Source: Streptomyces sp. NBC_00510 (GTDB taxonomy: Bacteria > Actinomycetota > Actinomycetes > Streptomycetales > Streptomycetaceae). Taken from it: a DNA stretch of 64,000 bases. This document shows positions 27,285 to 36,111 of this stretch, in pieces; position 1 is the stretch's first letter; every line of letters begins with the position of its first letter. A program made the position numbers and the translations under genes. The notes beneath the pieces are model-generated. The model had not been told where the DNA came from, did no database searches, and saw only the letters and a program-made list of their open reading frames with translations. Location of the stretch: NCBI GenBank assembly GCA_036013505.1, contig CP107851.1, positions 4,986,001-5,050,000 of the forward strand, given 5' to 3'.

Positions 27285-28406
27285 ATGAGCTTGACCCTGA
27301 GGACCATCAGTCGGGAACAGCACCTGGCGTACATCCAGAGCCTGCCCTCGGCAAGCCACTGCCAGGTTCCCGCCTGGGCGGACGTCAAGACGGAGTGGCG
27401 CTCGGAGAACCTCGGCTGGTTCGACGACAAGACCGGTGAGCTGGTCGGCGCCGGCCTGGTGCTCTACCGGCAGCTGCCCAAGGTGAAGCGCTACCTCGCC
27501 TACCTCCCCGAGGGCCCGGTGATCAACTGGTACGCGCCCAACCTGGAGGAGTGGCTGCGCCCGATGCTGGCGCACCTGAAGCAGCAAGGCGCGTTCTCCG
27601 TGAAGATGGGCCCGCCGGTCGTCATCCGCCGCTGGGACGCGGCCGCCATCAAGTCCGGCATCGCCGACCCGGACGTCAAGCGCCTGCGCGACGTCGAGGC
27701 CACCTTCATCGAGCCCCGCGCCTTCGAGGTGGCCGACCGGCTGCGCCGCATGGGCTGGCAGCAGGGCGAGGACGGCGGCGCCGGCTTCGGCGACGTGCAG
27801 CCCCGCTACGTCTTCCAGGTCCCGCTGGAGAACCGCAGCCTGGACGACGTCCAGAAGGGCTTCAACCAGCTGTGGCGGCGCAACATCAAGAAGGCCGAGA
27901 AGGCCGGCGTCGAGGTCGTCCAGGGCAGCTACGACGACCTCCCCGTGTGGCAGCAGCTGTACGAGGTCACCGCCGAGCGCGACCACTTCCGCCCGCGGCC
28001 CCTGTCCTACTTCCAGCGCATGTGGCAGGTCCTCAACTCCGAGGACCCCAACCGCATGCGGCTGTACTTCGCCCAGCACGAGGGCGAGGCGGTCGCCGCC
28101 GCGACGATGCTCGTCGTCGGCCGGCACGTCTGGTACTCGTACGGGGCCTCGGCCAACCACAAGCGCGAGGTCCGGCCGAGCAACGCCATGCAGTGGCGGA
28201 TGCTGCGGGACGCCTACGCGCTCGGCGCGAGCGTGTACGACCTGCGCGGCATCAGCGACTCGCTCGACGAGAGCGACCACCTCTTCGGTCTCATCCAGTT
28301 CAAGGTGGGCACCGGCGGGCAGGCTGCCGAATACCTGGGCGAGTGGGACTTCCCGCTCAACAAGCTGCTGCACAAGGCGCTCGACATCTACATGTCCCGC
28401 CGCTGA
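27285..28406 (+). CDS. femX: FemX-like peptidoglycan branch aminoacyltransferase
   Basis: Encodes 373 residues of the FemABX/MurM family, two GNAT-like halves fused. Key parts are QVPAWADVKTEWRSE, YLPEGPVINWYAP, LWRRNIKKAEKAGVEVVQG and the C-terminal YDLRGISDSLDESDHLFGLI. In Streptomyces the interpeptide bridge is a single glycine on LL-diaminopimelate, and a protein at this locus is the expected Gly-tRNA-dependent transferase acting on lipid II (established in S. coelicolor, from memory). ATG 27285 follows GGGGAG eight bases away. It is followed closely by a racemase-fold gene. Confidence 0.88.
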   Translation: MSLTLRTISREQHLAYIQSLPSASHCQVPAWADVKTEWRSENLGWFDDKTGELVGAGLVLYRQLPKVKRYLAYLPEGPVINWYAPNLEEWLRPMLAHLKQQGAFSVKMGPPVVIRRWDAAAIKSGIADPDVKRLRDVEATFIEPRAFEVADRLRRMGWQQGEDGGAGFGDVQPRYVFQVPLENRSLDDVQKGFNQLWRRNIKKAEKAGVEVVQGSYDDLPVWQQLYEVTAERDHFRPRPLSYFQRMWQVLNSEDPNRMRLYFAQHEGEAVAAATMLVVGRHVWYSYGASANHKREVRPSNAMQWRMLRDAYALGASVYDLRGISDSLDESDHLFGLIQFKVGTGGQAAEYLGEWDFPLNKLLHKALDIYMSRR

Positions 28407-28457
28407 CCCACCTGCCCGACCGACCGCAGACACCGCAGAAAGGTCCTCGTTCCGGCC

Positions 28458-29489
28458 ATGGCGCTCACCCTGTACGTCGACACCGCGCGCTGGCGTGCGC
28501 ACCAGCAGTCCGTGGCGGAGCAGTTCCCCGGGCTGGTCCCCGTCTGCAAGGGCAACGGGTACGGCTTCGGCCACGAGCGCCTGGCCGAGGAGGCGATCCG
28601 GCTCGGCTCGGACGTCCTCGCCGTGGGCACGACGTACGAGGCCGCCCGGATCAAGGACTGGTTCGGCGGCGACCTGCTGGTGCTGACCCCGTACCGGCTG
28701 GGCGAGGAGCCGGTGCCGCTGCCGGACCGCGCCATCCGCTCCGTGTCCTCCGTGGAGGGCGTGCGCGGCCTGGTCGGCGCCCGCGTGGTCATCGAGGTCA
28801 TGAGCAGCATGAGGCGCCACGGCGTCAGCGAGGACGACCTGGTCAAGCTGCACTCGGCCATAGACGACGTCCGCCTGGAGGGCTTCGCCATCCACCTGCC
28901 GCTGGACCGCACCGACGGCTCCGACGCGGTGGAGGAGGTCTTCCGCTGGATGGAGCGGCTGCGCGCGGCCCGGCTGCCGCTGCACACCATGTTCGTCAGC
29001 CACCTGAAGGCCGGCGAGCTGACCCAGCTGCGCAACCAGTTCCCGCAGACCCGCTTCCGCGCCCGGATCGGCACCCGGCTGTGGCTCGGCGACCACGAGG
29101 CCACCGAGTACCGGGGCGCCGTCCTGGACGTCACCCGCATCGCCAAGGGCGAGCGCTTCGGCTACCGCCAGAACAAGGCCTCCGAAGACGGCCACCTGGT
29201 CGTCGTGGCGGGCGGTACGTCGCACGGGGTGGGCCTGGAGGCCCCCAAGGCCATGCACGGCGTCATGCCGCGCGCCAAGGGCGTCGCGAGGGCCGGTCTG
29301 GCCACCATCAACCGCAACCTGTCGCCCTTCGTGTGGGCCGGCAAGCAGCGCTGGTTCGCCGAGCCCCCGCACATGCAGGTGTCGATCCTCTTCCTGCCGG
29401 GCGACGTGGCGCCCCCGGCGGTCGGGGACGAGCTGGTGGCGCACCTGCGGCACACGACGACCACGTTCGACCGCGTCGTCGACCGCTGA
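28458..29489 (+). CDS. Alanine-racemase-fold PLP protein of uncertain activity
   Basis: Encodes 343 residues with the N-terminal Alr-type barrel. VCKGNGYGFGHE supplies the PLP lysine (K31), RARIGTRLWLGDHEA matches the RxGxxLYG block, and GERFGYRQ offers the opposite-face tyrosine. The usual GYADG and MDQ signatures are missing: the corresponding regions read GTSHGVGLEAPKA and NRNLSPFVWAG. It may be a divergent amino-acid racemase or a PLP-binding protein with another job. It lies 51 bases after femX, so a peptidoglycan role is likely. The true alr of Streptomyces is expected elsewhere. Confidence 0.82.
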   Translation: MALTLYVDTARWRAHQQSVAEQFPGLVPVCKGNGYGFGHERLAEEAIRLGSDVLAVGTTYEAARIKDWFGGDLLVLTPYRLGEEPVPLPDRAIRSVSSVEGVRGLVGARVVIEVMSSMRRHGVSEDDLVKLHSAIDDVRLEGFAIHLPLDRTDGSDAVEEVFRWMERLRAARLPLHTMFVSHLKAGELTQLRNQFPQTRFRARIGTRLWLGDHEATEYRGAVLDVTRIAKGERFGYRQNKASEDGHLVVVAGGTSHGVGLEAPKAMHGVMPRAKGVARAGLATINRNLSPFVWAGKQRWFAEPPHMQVSILFLPGDVAPPAVGDELVAHLRHTTTTFDRVVDR

Positions 29490-29511
29490 GCGCCCCGGGC
29501 GTCCCCTCCGC

Positions 29512-31059
29512 TCAGTGGGGCGGGGCCGGCGGCGCCGGGTCCACGCCCCACTGCACCGGGAGCGCCTCGCCGTAGCCGTGACCGTCCTCGGGCCCGCCCT
29601 GCAGCGGCGCCGCGTGCCGCGGCTGGTGCGAGGACCGCCCCAGCACGAACGCGTCCTCCGCCCCGTCCAGCACGCCCCCCGAGGGGTCGTCCGAGCCGTC
29701 CTGGCGGACCGCGTCGCGCTCGGGGAGGACGATGTCGCGGACGACGACCACGCACAGGTACAGCGTCCCGATCAGGTGCGCCGCGATGGCCAGGTGGTAG
29801 CCGTCCTGGGGCAGGCCCTTGCTGTTGCCGCCCGTCGTGTACGCCAGGTACGACCAGATCCCGAGGAAGTACATGACCTCGGCCGCCTGCCAGATCAGGA
29901 AGTCCCGCCAGCGCGGCCGGGCGAGCGCCGCGAGGGGCACCAGCCACAGCACGTACTGCGGCGAGTAGACCTTGTTGGTCAGGATGAAGGCGGCCACGAC
30001 GAGGAAGGCCAGCTGCGCGAAGCGCGGGCGCCGCGGGGCGTAGAGGGTCAGCCCCGCCATGCCGGCGCAGAACAGCAGCATGAGCGCGATGGCGTAGGAG
30101 TTCGCCCCGTCGATGGACTTGCCGGTCTGCTGGGAGATGATCAGCCAGACCGAGCCGTAGTCGACGCCCCGCTCCTGGCTGAAGGTGTAGAACTTCGCCC
30201 AGCCGTCCCGGGCGAGCAGCATCACGGGAAGGTTCACCACGAGCCAGGCCACCGCGGCACCGCCCACCGCCGCGCCCCAGGCCTTCAGCTTCCCGGCCCG
30301 CAGGCACAGCAGGAACAACGGCCCCAGTAGCAGCACCGGGTAGAGCTTGGCGGCCGTCGCCAGCCCGATCAGGATGCCCGCGGCCAGCGGCCGGTTGCGC
30401 GACCACAGCATCATCCCGGCCGCCGCGAGGGCGACCGCGAAGAGGTCCCAGTTGATGGTCGCGGTCAGCGCGAACGCGGGCGCCAGCGCGACCAGCAGCG
30501 CGTCCCACGGGCGGCGCCGGTTGGTCCGGGCGACGCAGACCGCGATGACGGCGGTGCAGACCAGCAGCATCCCGGCGTTGACCAGCCAGTAGATCTGCTC
30601 CCGGTGCTGGATCGTGCCGCCGTGCGGGGTGAGCCAGGAGGCGACCTCCATGAACAGCCCCGTCAGGACCGGGTACTCCAGGTAACCCATGCCGCCGGAG
30701 ACCGTGTCCGGGATCCGGTCGAAGTACGGGACGAGGTCGTCGGCGAAGCCCCGGCCGTAGTACAGGTGCGGGATGTCGGAGTAGCAGGCGTGGCTGTACT
30801 GGGCGTTCGCCCCGTAGAACCAGCCGCTGTCGTAGCACGGCACCTTCTGCACCATGCCCAGCGCGAACATCCCGATCGCGACCAGCACGACCACGCGCAG
30901 GGGGTTCCACCAGCCCCGCCGCCCCACGGCAGCGAAGCGGCCGAGCGGGCCGCCGATGACCTCGCTCCCGGCCACGGCGACCGGGTCCTCGCGGGTCGGG
31001 GGCACGACCGCCTCGGCCTCCGAGGCCTCGTGGTGGGGGTCTTCGCGCACGATCGTCAT
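29512..31059 (-). CDS. GT87-like (DUF2029) polyprenyl-phosphate mannosyltransferase, membrane
   Basis: Encodes 515 residues with about ten to twelve membrane helices between residues 50 and 440 and soluble tails. The region MGYLEYPVLTGLFMEVASWL and ATAAKLYPVLLLGPLFLL, and VYSPQYVLWLVPL, are typical of GT-C glycosyltransferases of family 87, which use polyprenyl-phosphate sugars outside the membrane. Substrate is unknown; glycan or glycoprotein mannosylation is possible. ATG 31059 is used; ATG 31068 is in frame. A 15-bp hairpin separates it from the PBP gene on the same strand. Confidence 0.83.
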   Translation of the reverse strand: MTIVREDPHHEASEAEAVVPPTREDPVAVAGSEVIGGPLGRFAAVGRRGWWNPLRVVVLVAIGMFALGMVQKVPCYDSGWFYGANAQYSHACYSDIPHLYYGRGFADDLVPYFDRIPDTVSGGMGYLEYPVLTGLFMEVASWLTPHGGTIQHREQIYWLVNAGMLLVCTAVIAVCVARTNRRRPWDALLVALAPAFALTATINWDLFAVALAAAGMMLWSRNRPLAAGILIGLATAAKLYPVLLLGPLFLLCLRAGKLKAWGAAVGGAAVAWLVVNLPVMLLARDGWAKFYTFSQERGVDYGSVWLIISQQTGKSIDGANSYAIALMLLFCAGMAGLTLYAPRRPRFAQLAFLVVAAFILTNKVYSPQYVLWLVPLAALARPRWRDFLIWQAAEVMYFLGIWSYLAYTTGGNSKGLPQDGYHLAIAAHLIGTLYLCVVVVRDIVLPERDAVRQDGSDDPSGGVLDGAEDAFVLGRSSHQPRHAAPLQGGPEDGHGYGEALPVQWGVDPAPPAPPH

Positions 31060-31135
31060 GGGCCACATCCTGCCCTACATCGCCACGTGCGGAGCGTCGG
31101 ATCCCCATGCGGCCCTCCACCCGGCGGGAACGCAC

Positions 31136-31170
31136 GCGGCCGCGGAGGGCGTGCTGCCCTCCGCGGCCGC
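31136..31170 (-). terminator. Strong hairpin after the PBP gene
   Basis: GCGGCCGCGGAGGGC (31136-31150) pairs perfectly with GCCCTCCGCGGCCGC (31156-31170), loop GTGCT. It lies 30 bases past the PBP stop and upstream of the GT87-like gene, so the two genes are probably separate transcripts. Confidence 0.85.
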
Positions 31171-31199
31171 GGATCACTGCTCTACCCAACGCGGGGCGA

Positions 31200-33908
31200 T
31201 CAACCGCCCGGCCCTGCGATGAGTCCGCCGTTGCCGTTGCCTCCGTTGCCCTTGCCCGTGGTACTGGACGACGGGGTCGACGACGGTGTCCCGCCCGTGC
31301 CGCCGTCGGTGGCTCCACCGTCGTTGCCACCGCCGCCGTCCTGGCAACCCCACTGCCAGGGCTTGCAGTTCCCGGAGTCGGTCGGGGTCGGCGTGGTCGG
31401 CGGCTGCGAGATGGTCGGGGTCGGATTCGTGGTCGCCGACTCGGTCGGGCTGGCCGAGACCGAGGGGCTCGGCGACGGGGCGCCGACCTGGTCCTTGACC
31501 TCGCCGATCTTCCCGGGATCCGGGAAGCCGTTGTCGTCCTTCCCCTTGAGCGCCTGGGTCATGTACTTCGCCCAGACCTCCGCCGGCATCTCACCACCGT
31601 GCGCGGAGTCCTTCCCCGCGGTGCCCGCCATGCCGATCAGACCGGGCTTCTTGGGGTTCTCCCGGAACAGGACCACCGAGGTCGACAGCTGCTTGGTGTA
31701 GCCGACGAACCAGGCGGACCTGGTTCCCTTCTCGCTGTCCGTCGTACCCGTCTTGCCCGCCACTGTGCGACCGACCGCCAGGGCCTTCTGACCGGTGCCG
31801 TTCTTGACCACGTTCTGCAGCACGTCGGTGACGTTGTCGGCGACGTTGCTGTCGATCGCGTCCCGCTTGATCTTCGGCTTGCCGAAGCCCGGCACGTCCT
31901 TGCCGTCCGCGACCACCTTGGTGACGGAGTAGGGCTCGGCCTGCGTGCCCGACGAGGCGAACGTCGCGTAGGCGTCGGCCATGCGGATGGCGGACGGCTT
32001 GGACGTACCGATCGAAAACGAGGCGTTCAGGGACTCGAAGCTCGAATCCAGCACGCCCGCGTTCTTCGCCATCTCGGCCACCTTGGGCAACCCGACGTCC
32101 TCGCCGAGCTGCACGAAGGGGGTGTTGATGGACTGCTCCATCGCCTTGCGCAGCGAGATGTAACCCCAGGGGTATCCGCTCTCGTTCTTCTGCTTGAAGA
32201 CGCTGCCGTCCTTCTTCAGGACCCAGTTGCCTTCATGGTCCTTGATCTTGAGCAGGTCGTTGCCGTTGTACTTGCTCTGCGGCGACAGCCCGACGCCGTC
32301 GGTCTGGTTGGTGCCGTACTGCATCGCCGCGGCCAGGACGAACGGCTTCCAGGTGGAGCCGACGGGGACACCCGTGGTGTTGGCGTTGTTGTTGAACTGG
32401 CCGTGCTCGTAGCCCTCGCCGCCGTAGATGGCGACGATCCTGCCGTCACCCGGCACCACGGAAGCCGCGCCGAACTGTACGAACTTGTCGGCTTCGCGCT
32501 TCTTGGGGTTGATGTTCTTCTTGCGGACCTCGTCGACGGCCTTCTTGAGCGAGTCGACCTTCTTCTTCTCGAAGGTCGTGTGGATCTCGTAACCGCCCTT
32601 GTCCAGCTGGCTCTGGCTGATGTCCGAGTGACTCAGAACGTAGCTCTTGGCGGTGTCGACCAGGTAGCTGATCTGACCGCTCATGCCGGCGGTCGCCTTG
32701 AGGCCCTGCGGCATCGGGTACTTGCTGACGGCCTCGGTGTACTCGTCCTTGTTGAGCTTGCCGTCCTTGTACATCTCGCCGAGGATCCACTTCCAGCGGT
32801 CCTCGGAGCGGGCCCGGTTCGCCTTCGCCGTAGCGGTGCTGTCGATGTTCGCGGCACCGGCCGGGTCGTAGTACGTCGGGCCCTTGAGCAGCGCGGCGAG
32901 GAAGGCGCATTGGCTCGGGGTGAGCTTGTCGGCGTCGACGCCGTAGTAGGTCTGCGCGGCCGCCTGGATGCCGTAGGCGCTCCGCCCGTAGTACGAGGTG
33001 TTCAGGTAGCCCTGCAGGATGTCGGGCTTCTCGAGCTTCGTCCCCACCTTTATGGAGATGAAGAGCTCCTTGAACTTACGGCTGACCGTCTGGTCCTGGC
33101 TCAGGTAGGTGTTCTTGACGTACTGCTGGGTGATCGTCGAACCGCCCTGCGCGTCACCGCCCTTCGCCATGTTGAACAGGGCCCGGCCGACGCCCATGGG
33201 GTCCACGCCCGAGTCTTCGTAGAAGCTCTTGTTCTCCGCGGAGATCACCGCGTTCTGCATGGCCTTGGGGATGTCGGAGAGCGTCACGTTCTGCCGGTTG
33301 GCACCCGTGCCGGTCGCCACCATGCGGCTGCCGTCGGCCCAGTAGAAGACGTTGTTCTGCGACTTGGCGGCGTCGTTCTCGTTGGGGATGCCCACCATCG
33401 CGTAGCCGACGCCCGCGACCGCGACCAGGCTGCCGAAGAAGAACAGGCACAGCCCGGAGGCGAGCTTCCAGGACGGCATCCAGCGGCGCCATCCGTCCTT
33501 CCCCCAACGGGGGTAATCGATGATGCGCTTCTTCGGGGGCTGGCCCCCGCCACGGCCGCCCTGCGCGTCCGTGGCGCCACGGCGGCGGCCGCCCTTCTGC
33601 GTGGCCTGGGCGGCACGGCGCGCGGCTGCCCGCCCCTGGTACGGCGGCTCGGCCCCGCGGGACCGGCCTCCCGCACCCGCGCGGCCCCCCGCGCCCGTAC
33701 CCGCACCCTGACGGGGGGGTTGTCCCATGCCCTGGCGCGGGCCGTGGCCCTGCCCCGAACCGGTTCCGTGCGTGCCGTACGGCTGCGGCGTGGGCGGCCC
33801 AGCGGCCCGCCGGCCGCCTGGCGGCGGGGGCGGCTGCTGCGCGCCGCGCCGGGCGGCGGCCCGGCCGTCGCCGGGCGACTGCGGCGGCTTGCGACGGTGC
33901 TCGCTCAT
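31200..33908 (-). CDS. Class A penicillin-binding protein (transglycosylase/transpeptidase)
   Basis: Encodes 902 residues. A long basic, Gly/Pro/Arg-rich cytoplasmic tail (about 1-140) precedes one membrane anchor (GLCLFFFGSLVAVAGVGYAM). The GT51 glycosyltransferase domain has ENKSF with the catalytic Glu at about E225 and GGSTITQQYVKN. The transpeptidase motifs are SxxK (S518-TWK521), SxN (S593-IN) and KTG (719-721). It polymerises lipid II and cross-links the peptides. The C-terminus is a low-complexity Ser/Thr/Pro/Gly tail (about 800-902). AGGAG lies eight bases before ATG 33908. The PadR gene is divergent. Confidence 0.95.
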   Translation of the reverse strand: MSEHRRKPPQSPGDGRAAARRGAQQPPPPPGGRRAAGPPTPQPYGTHGTGSGQGHGPRQGMGQPPRQGAGTGAGGRAGAGGRSRGAEPPYQGRAAARRAAQATQKGGRRRGATDAQGGRGGGQPPKKRIIDYPRWGKDGWRRWMPSWKLASGLCLFFFGSLVAVAGVGYAMVGIPNENDAAKSQNNVFYWADGSRMVATGTGANRQNVTLSDIPKAMQNAVISAENKSFYEDSGVDPMGVGRALFNMAKGGDAQGGSTITQQYVKNTYLSQDQTVSRKFKELFISIKVGTKLEKPDILQGYLNTSYYGRSAYGIQAAAQTYYGVDADKLTPSQCAFLAALLKGPTYYDPAGAANIDSTATAKANRARSEDRWKWILGEMYKDGKLNKDEYTEAVSKYPMPQGLKATAGMSGQISYLVDTAKSYVLSHSDISQSQLDKGGYEIHTTFEKKKVDSLKKAVDEVRKKNINPKKREADKFVQFGAASVVPGDGRIVAIYGGEGYEHGQFNNNANTTGVPVGSTWKPFVLAAAMQYGTNQTDGVGLSPQSKYNGNDLLKIKDHEGNWVLKKDGSVFKQKNESGYPWGYISLRKAMEQSINTPFVQLGEDVGLPKVAEMAKNAGVLDSSFESLNASFSIGTSKPSAIRMADAYATFASSGTQAEPYSVTKVVADGKDVPGFGKPKIKRDAIDSNVADNVTDVLQNVVKNGTGQKALAVGRTVAGKTGTTDSEKGTRSAWFVGYTKQLSTSVVLFRENPKKPGLIGMAGTAGKDSAHGGEMPAEVWAKYMTQALKGKDDNGFPDPGKIGEVKDQVGAPSPSPSVSASPTESATTNPTPTISQPPTTPTPTDSGNCKPWQWGCQDGGGGNDGGATDGGTGGTPSSTPSSSTTGKGNGGNGNGGLIAGPGG

Positions 33909-34255
33909 GAACAGCTACTCCTAGGACAGGCGGAATCGCCTGAAAGCGGCAGTTGATTTCCGGTCCCCCCGGCGTGCGATGACCGCACTGCACCAGGGAC
34001 AAGGACGCTCACTGGCGTCACACGGTTCCCGGTGCTCTGCATGGCGAACAGAGTACGCACGGTCAAAAGAGGTTCTAGCCAGATGTTCATCACATTCCGG
34101 GCGGTTGACGGTGGACGGATTTCGTGATGTGACGCCGGTCACCGTGAGCCGTCTTGCCGTACCGGAGAACTCGTTCTATCGTCTCGATGTATCGAGTCGA
34201 TACATCACGGCGAGATAAGAGGCGACGAAGGCACGGACGGGAGGGAAACGAGGAC
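33909..34255. other. PBP/PadR divergent region
   Basis: This 347-base gap should hold the PBP promoter on the left and the PadR promoter on the right. Its clearest element is the 21-base palindrome at 34186-34206 described separately. The open frames inside it look spurious. Confidence 0.5.
34186..34206. promoter_or_regulatory. Palindromic operator for the PadR regulator
   Basis: GATGTATCGA-G-TCGATACATC is a perfect inverted repeat about 50 bases upstream of the PadR start. The outer ATGT...ACAT matches the PadR-family operator pattern, here with 11 bases between. It is likely an autoregulatory site that also controls the coupled inositol-phosphate synthase gene. Confidence 0.72.
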
Positions 34256-34906
34256 ATGAGCAAACGCTCCGGCATCCTCGAGTTCGCCGTCCTGGGCCTG
34301 CTGCGCGAATCCCCGATGCACGGTTACGAGCTGCGCAAGCGGCTCAACACCTCGCTCGGTGTGTTCCGCGCGTTCAGCTACGGCAGCCTCTACCCCTGCC
34401 TCAAGACACTGGTCACCCAGGGCTATCTGGTCGAGGAGACCGGCCCTGACCCCGATCCGCTCGCCGCGCCGCTGGCCGGCCGACGGGCCAAGATCGTGTA
34501 CCGGTTGACGGCGGCCGGCAAGGAGCACTTCGAGGAGCTCCTCGCCCACTCCGGGCCTGACGCGTGGGAGGACGAGCACTTCGCGGCTCGTTTCGCCTTC
34601 TTCGGCCAGACGTCCAGGGACGTACGGATGCGTGTCCTCGAGGGGCGGCGCAGCCGCCTCGAGGAGCGCCTGGAGAAGATGCGCGCGTCCCTCGCGCGTA
34701 CCCGTGAGCGGCTCGACGACTACACGCTCGAGCTGCAGCGGCACGGCATGGAGTCGGTGGAGCGAGAGGTCCGCTGGCTGAACGAGCTGATCGAGACCGA
34801 GCGGGCGGGGCGTGACAAGCAGCCCCCGGCCGCTCCGTCCGCCGATGCCGAGCAGGACAACCAACAGGAAAACGGCGGACCCGGCACGCGCCGGGGACCC
34901 GCGTGA
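34256..34906 (+). CDS. PadR-family transcriptional regulator
   Basis: Encodes 216 residues. The winged helix-turn-helix at about 8-90 shows the PadR signature [20 protein letters not shown] and [21 protein letters not shown]-terminal helical domain (about 120-190) mediates dimerisation, and a Gln/Pro-rich tail ends the protein. The stop overlaps a GTG in front of the inositol-phosphate synthase gene, so the two are one transcript. A perfect palindrome in its promoter suggests autoregulation. The ligand is unknown. Confidence 0.92.
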   Translation: MSKRSGILEFAVLGLLRESPMHGYELRKRLNTSLGVFRAFSYGSLYPCLKTLVTQGYLVEETGPDPDPLAAPLAGRRAKIVYRLTAAGKEHFEELLAHSGPDAWEDEHFAARFAFFGQTSRDVRMRVLEGRRSRLEERLEKMRASLARTRERLDDYTLELQRHGMESVEREVRWLNELIETERAGRDKQPPAAPSADAEQDNQQENGGPGTRRGPA

Positions 34907-34929
34907 CGATTACACAGGGAGCAACCGGA

Positions 34930-36012
34930 ATGGGTTCGGTTCGCGTAGCCATCGTTGGCGTGGGCAACTGCGCCGCTTCGCTGGTGCAGGGTGTCGAGTA
35001 CTACAAGGACGCCGACCCGGGCACCCGCGTGCCCGGCCTCATGCACGTGCAGTTCGGCGACTACCACGTGCGTGACGTCGAGTTCGTGGCGGCCTTCGAC
35101 GTGGACGCGAAGAAGGTCGGCCTCGACCTCGCGGACGCCATCGGTGCCAGCGAGAACAACACCATCAAGATCTGCGACGTGCCGCAGAAGGGCCTGACCG
35201 TCCAGCGCGGCCACACCCTGGACGGTCTCGGCAAGTACTACCGCGAGACCATCGAGGAGTCCGCCGAGGAGCCGGTGGACGTCGTGCAGATCCTCAAGGA
35301 CCGCCAGGTCGACGTGCTCGTCTGCTACCTGCCCGTGGGTTCCGAGGACGCGGCGAAGTTCTACGCGCAGTGCGCCATCGACGCCAAGGTCGCCTTCGTC
35401 AACGCCCTCCCGGTCTTCATCGCCGGTACCAAGGAGTGGGCGGACAAGTTCACCGAGGCCGGTGTGCCGATCGTCGGTGACGACATCAAGTCGCAGGTCG
35501 GCGCCACCATCACGCACCGCGTGCTGACCAAGCTCTTCGAGGACCGCGGTGTCATCGTCGAGCGCACCATGCAGCTGAACGTCGGCGGCAACATGGACTT
35601 CAAGAACATGCTCGAGCGCGAGCGCCTGGAGTCCAAGAAGATCTCCAAGACGCAGGCCGTCACCTCCCAGATCCCCGACCGCGACCTGGGTGAGAAGAAC
35701 GTCCACATCGGCCCCTCGGACTACGTGGCCTGGCTGGACGACCGCAAGTGGGCGTACGTCCGTCTCGAGGGCCGTGCCTTCGGCGACGTGCCGCTGAACC
35801 TGGAGTACAAGCTCGAGGTCTGGGACTCCCCGAACTCCGCGGGTGTCATCATCGACGCGCTGCGCGCGGCGAAGATCGCCAAGGACCGCGGCATCGGCGG
35901 CCCGATCCTCTCGGCGTCCTCCTACTTCATGAAGTCCCCGCCGGTGCAGTACTTCGACGACGAGGCCCGCGAGAACGTGGAGAAGTTCATCCGCGGCGAG
36001 GTCGAGCGCTGA
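34930..36012 (+). CDS. ino1: Inositol-1-phosphate synthase
   Basis: Encodes 360 residues. The NAD-binding [16 protein letters not shown] at the N-terminus and the conserved [34 protein letters not shown] and KSKISK-like lysine block are those of myo-inositol-1-phosphate synthase. It turns glucose 6-phosphate into inositol 1-phosphate, feeding mycothiol and phosphatidylinositol synthesis in actinobacteria. ATG 34930 has GGGAG about eight bases upstream; a GTG at 34903 overlaps the PadR stop. Placement behind PadR suggests that regulator controls it. Confidence 0.95.
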   Translation: MGSVRVAIVGVGNCAASLVQGVEYYKDADPGTRVPGLMHVQFGDYHVRDVEFVAAFDVDAKKVGLDLADAIGASENNTIKICDVPQKGLTVQRGHTLDGLGKYYRETIEESAEEPVDVVQILKDRQVDVLVCYLPVGSEDAAKFYAQCAIDAKVAFVNALPVFIAGTKEWADKFTEAGVPIVGDDIKSQVGATITHRVLTKLFEDRGVIVERTMQLNVGGNMDFKNMLERERLESKKISKTQAVTSQIPDRDLGEKNVHIGPSDYVAWLDDRKWAYVRLEGRAFGDVPLNLEYKLEVWDSPNSAGVIIDALRAAKIAKDRGIGGPILSASSYFMKSPPVQYFDDEARENVEKFIRGEVER

Positions 36013-36055
36013 ACAGCGGCTTAACCCCCGTCACCACTCGTCGTACGACGCGACC

Positions 36056-36092
36056 GCACAGGCCCCCGGGTATGGCACCCGGGGGCCTGTGC
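36056..36092 (+). terminator. Terminator after ino1
   Basis: GCACAGGCCCCCGGGT (36056-36071) and ACCCGGGGGCCTGTGC (36077-36092) form a perfect 16-bp stem with an ATGGC loop, about 45 bases past the ino1 stop. Confidence 0.9.
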
Positions 36093-36111
36093 GTCATGTG
36101 AGGCTGTGCGC

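Noticed and set aside
28458-29489. Calling this gene alr outright
   Set aside because: Missing GYADG and MDQ signatures make ordinary alanine racemase activity doubtful.
31107-33956. A 949-codon open frame on the plus strand opposite the PBP gene
   Set aside because: It is antisense to a PBP with all catalytic motifs and is an artefact of GC-rich third positions; its translation is Arg/Val/Gly-biased with no domain.
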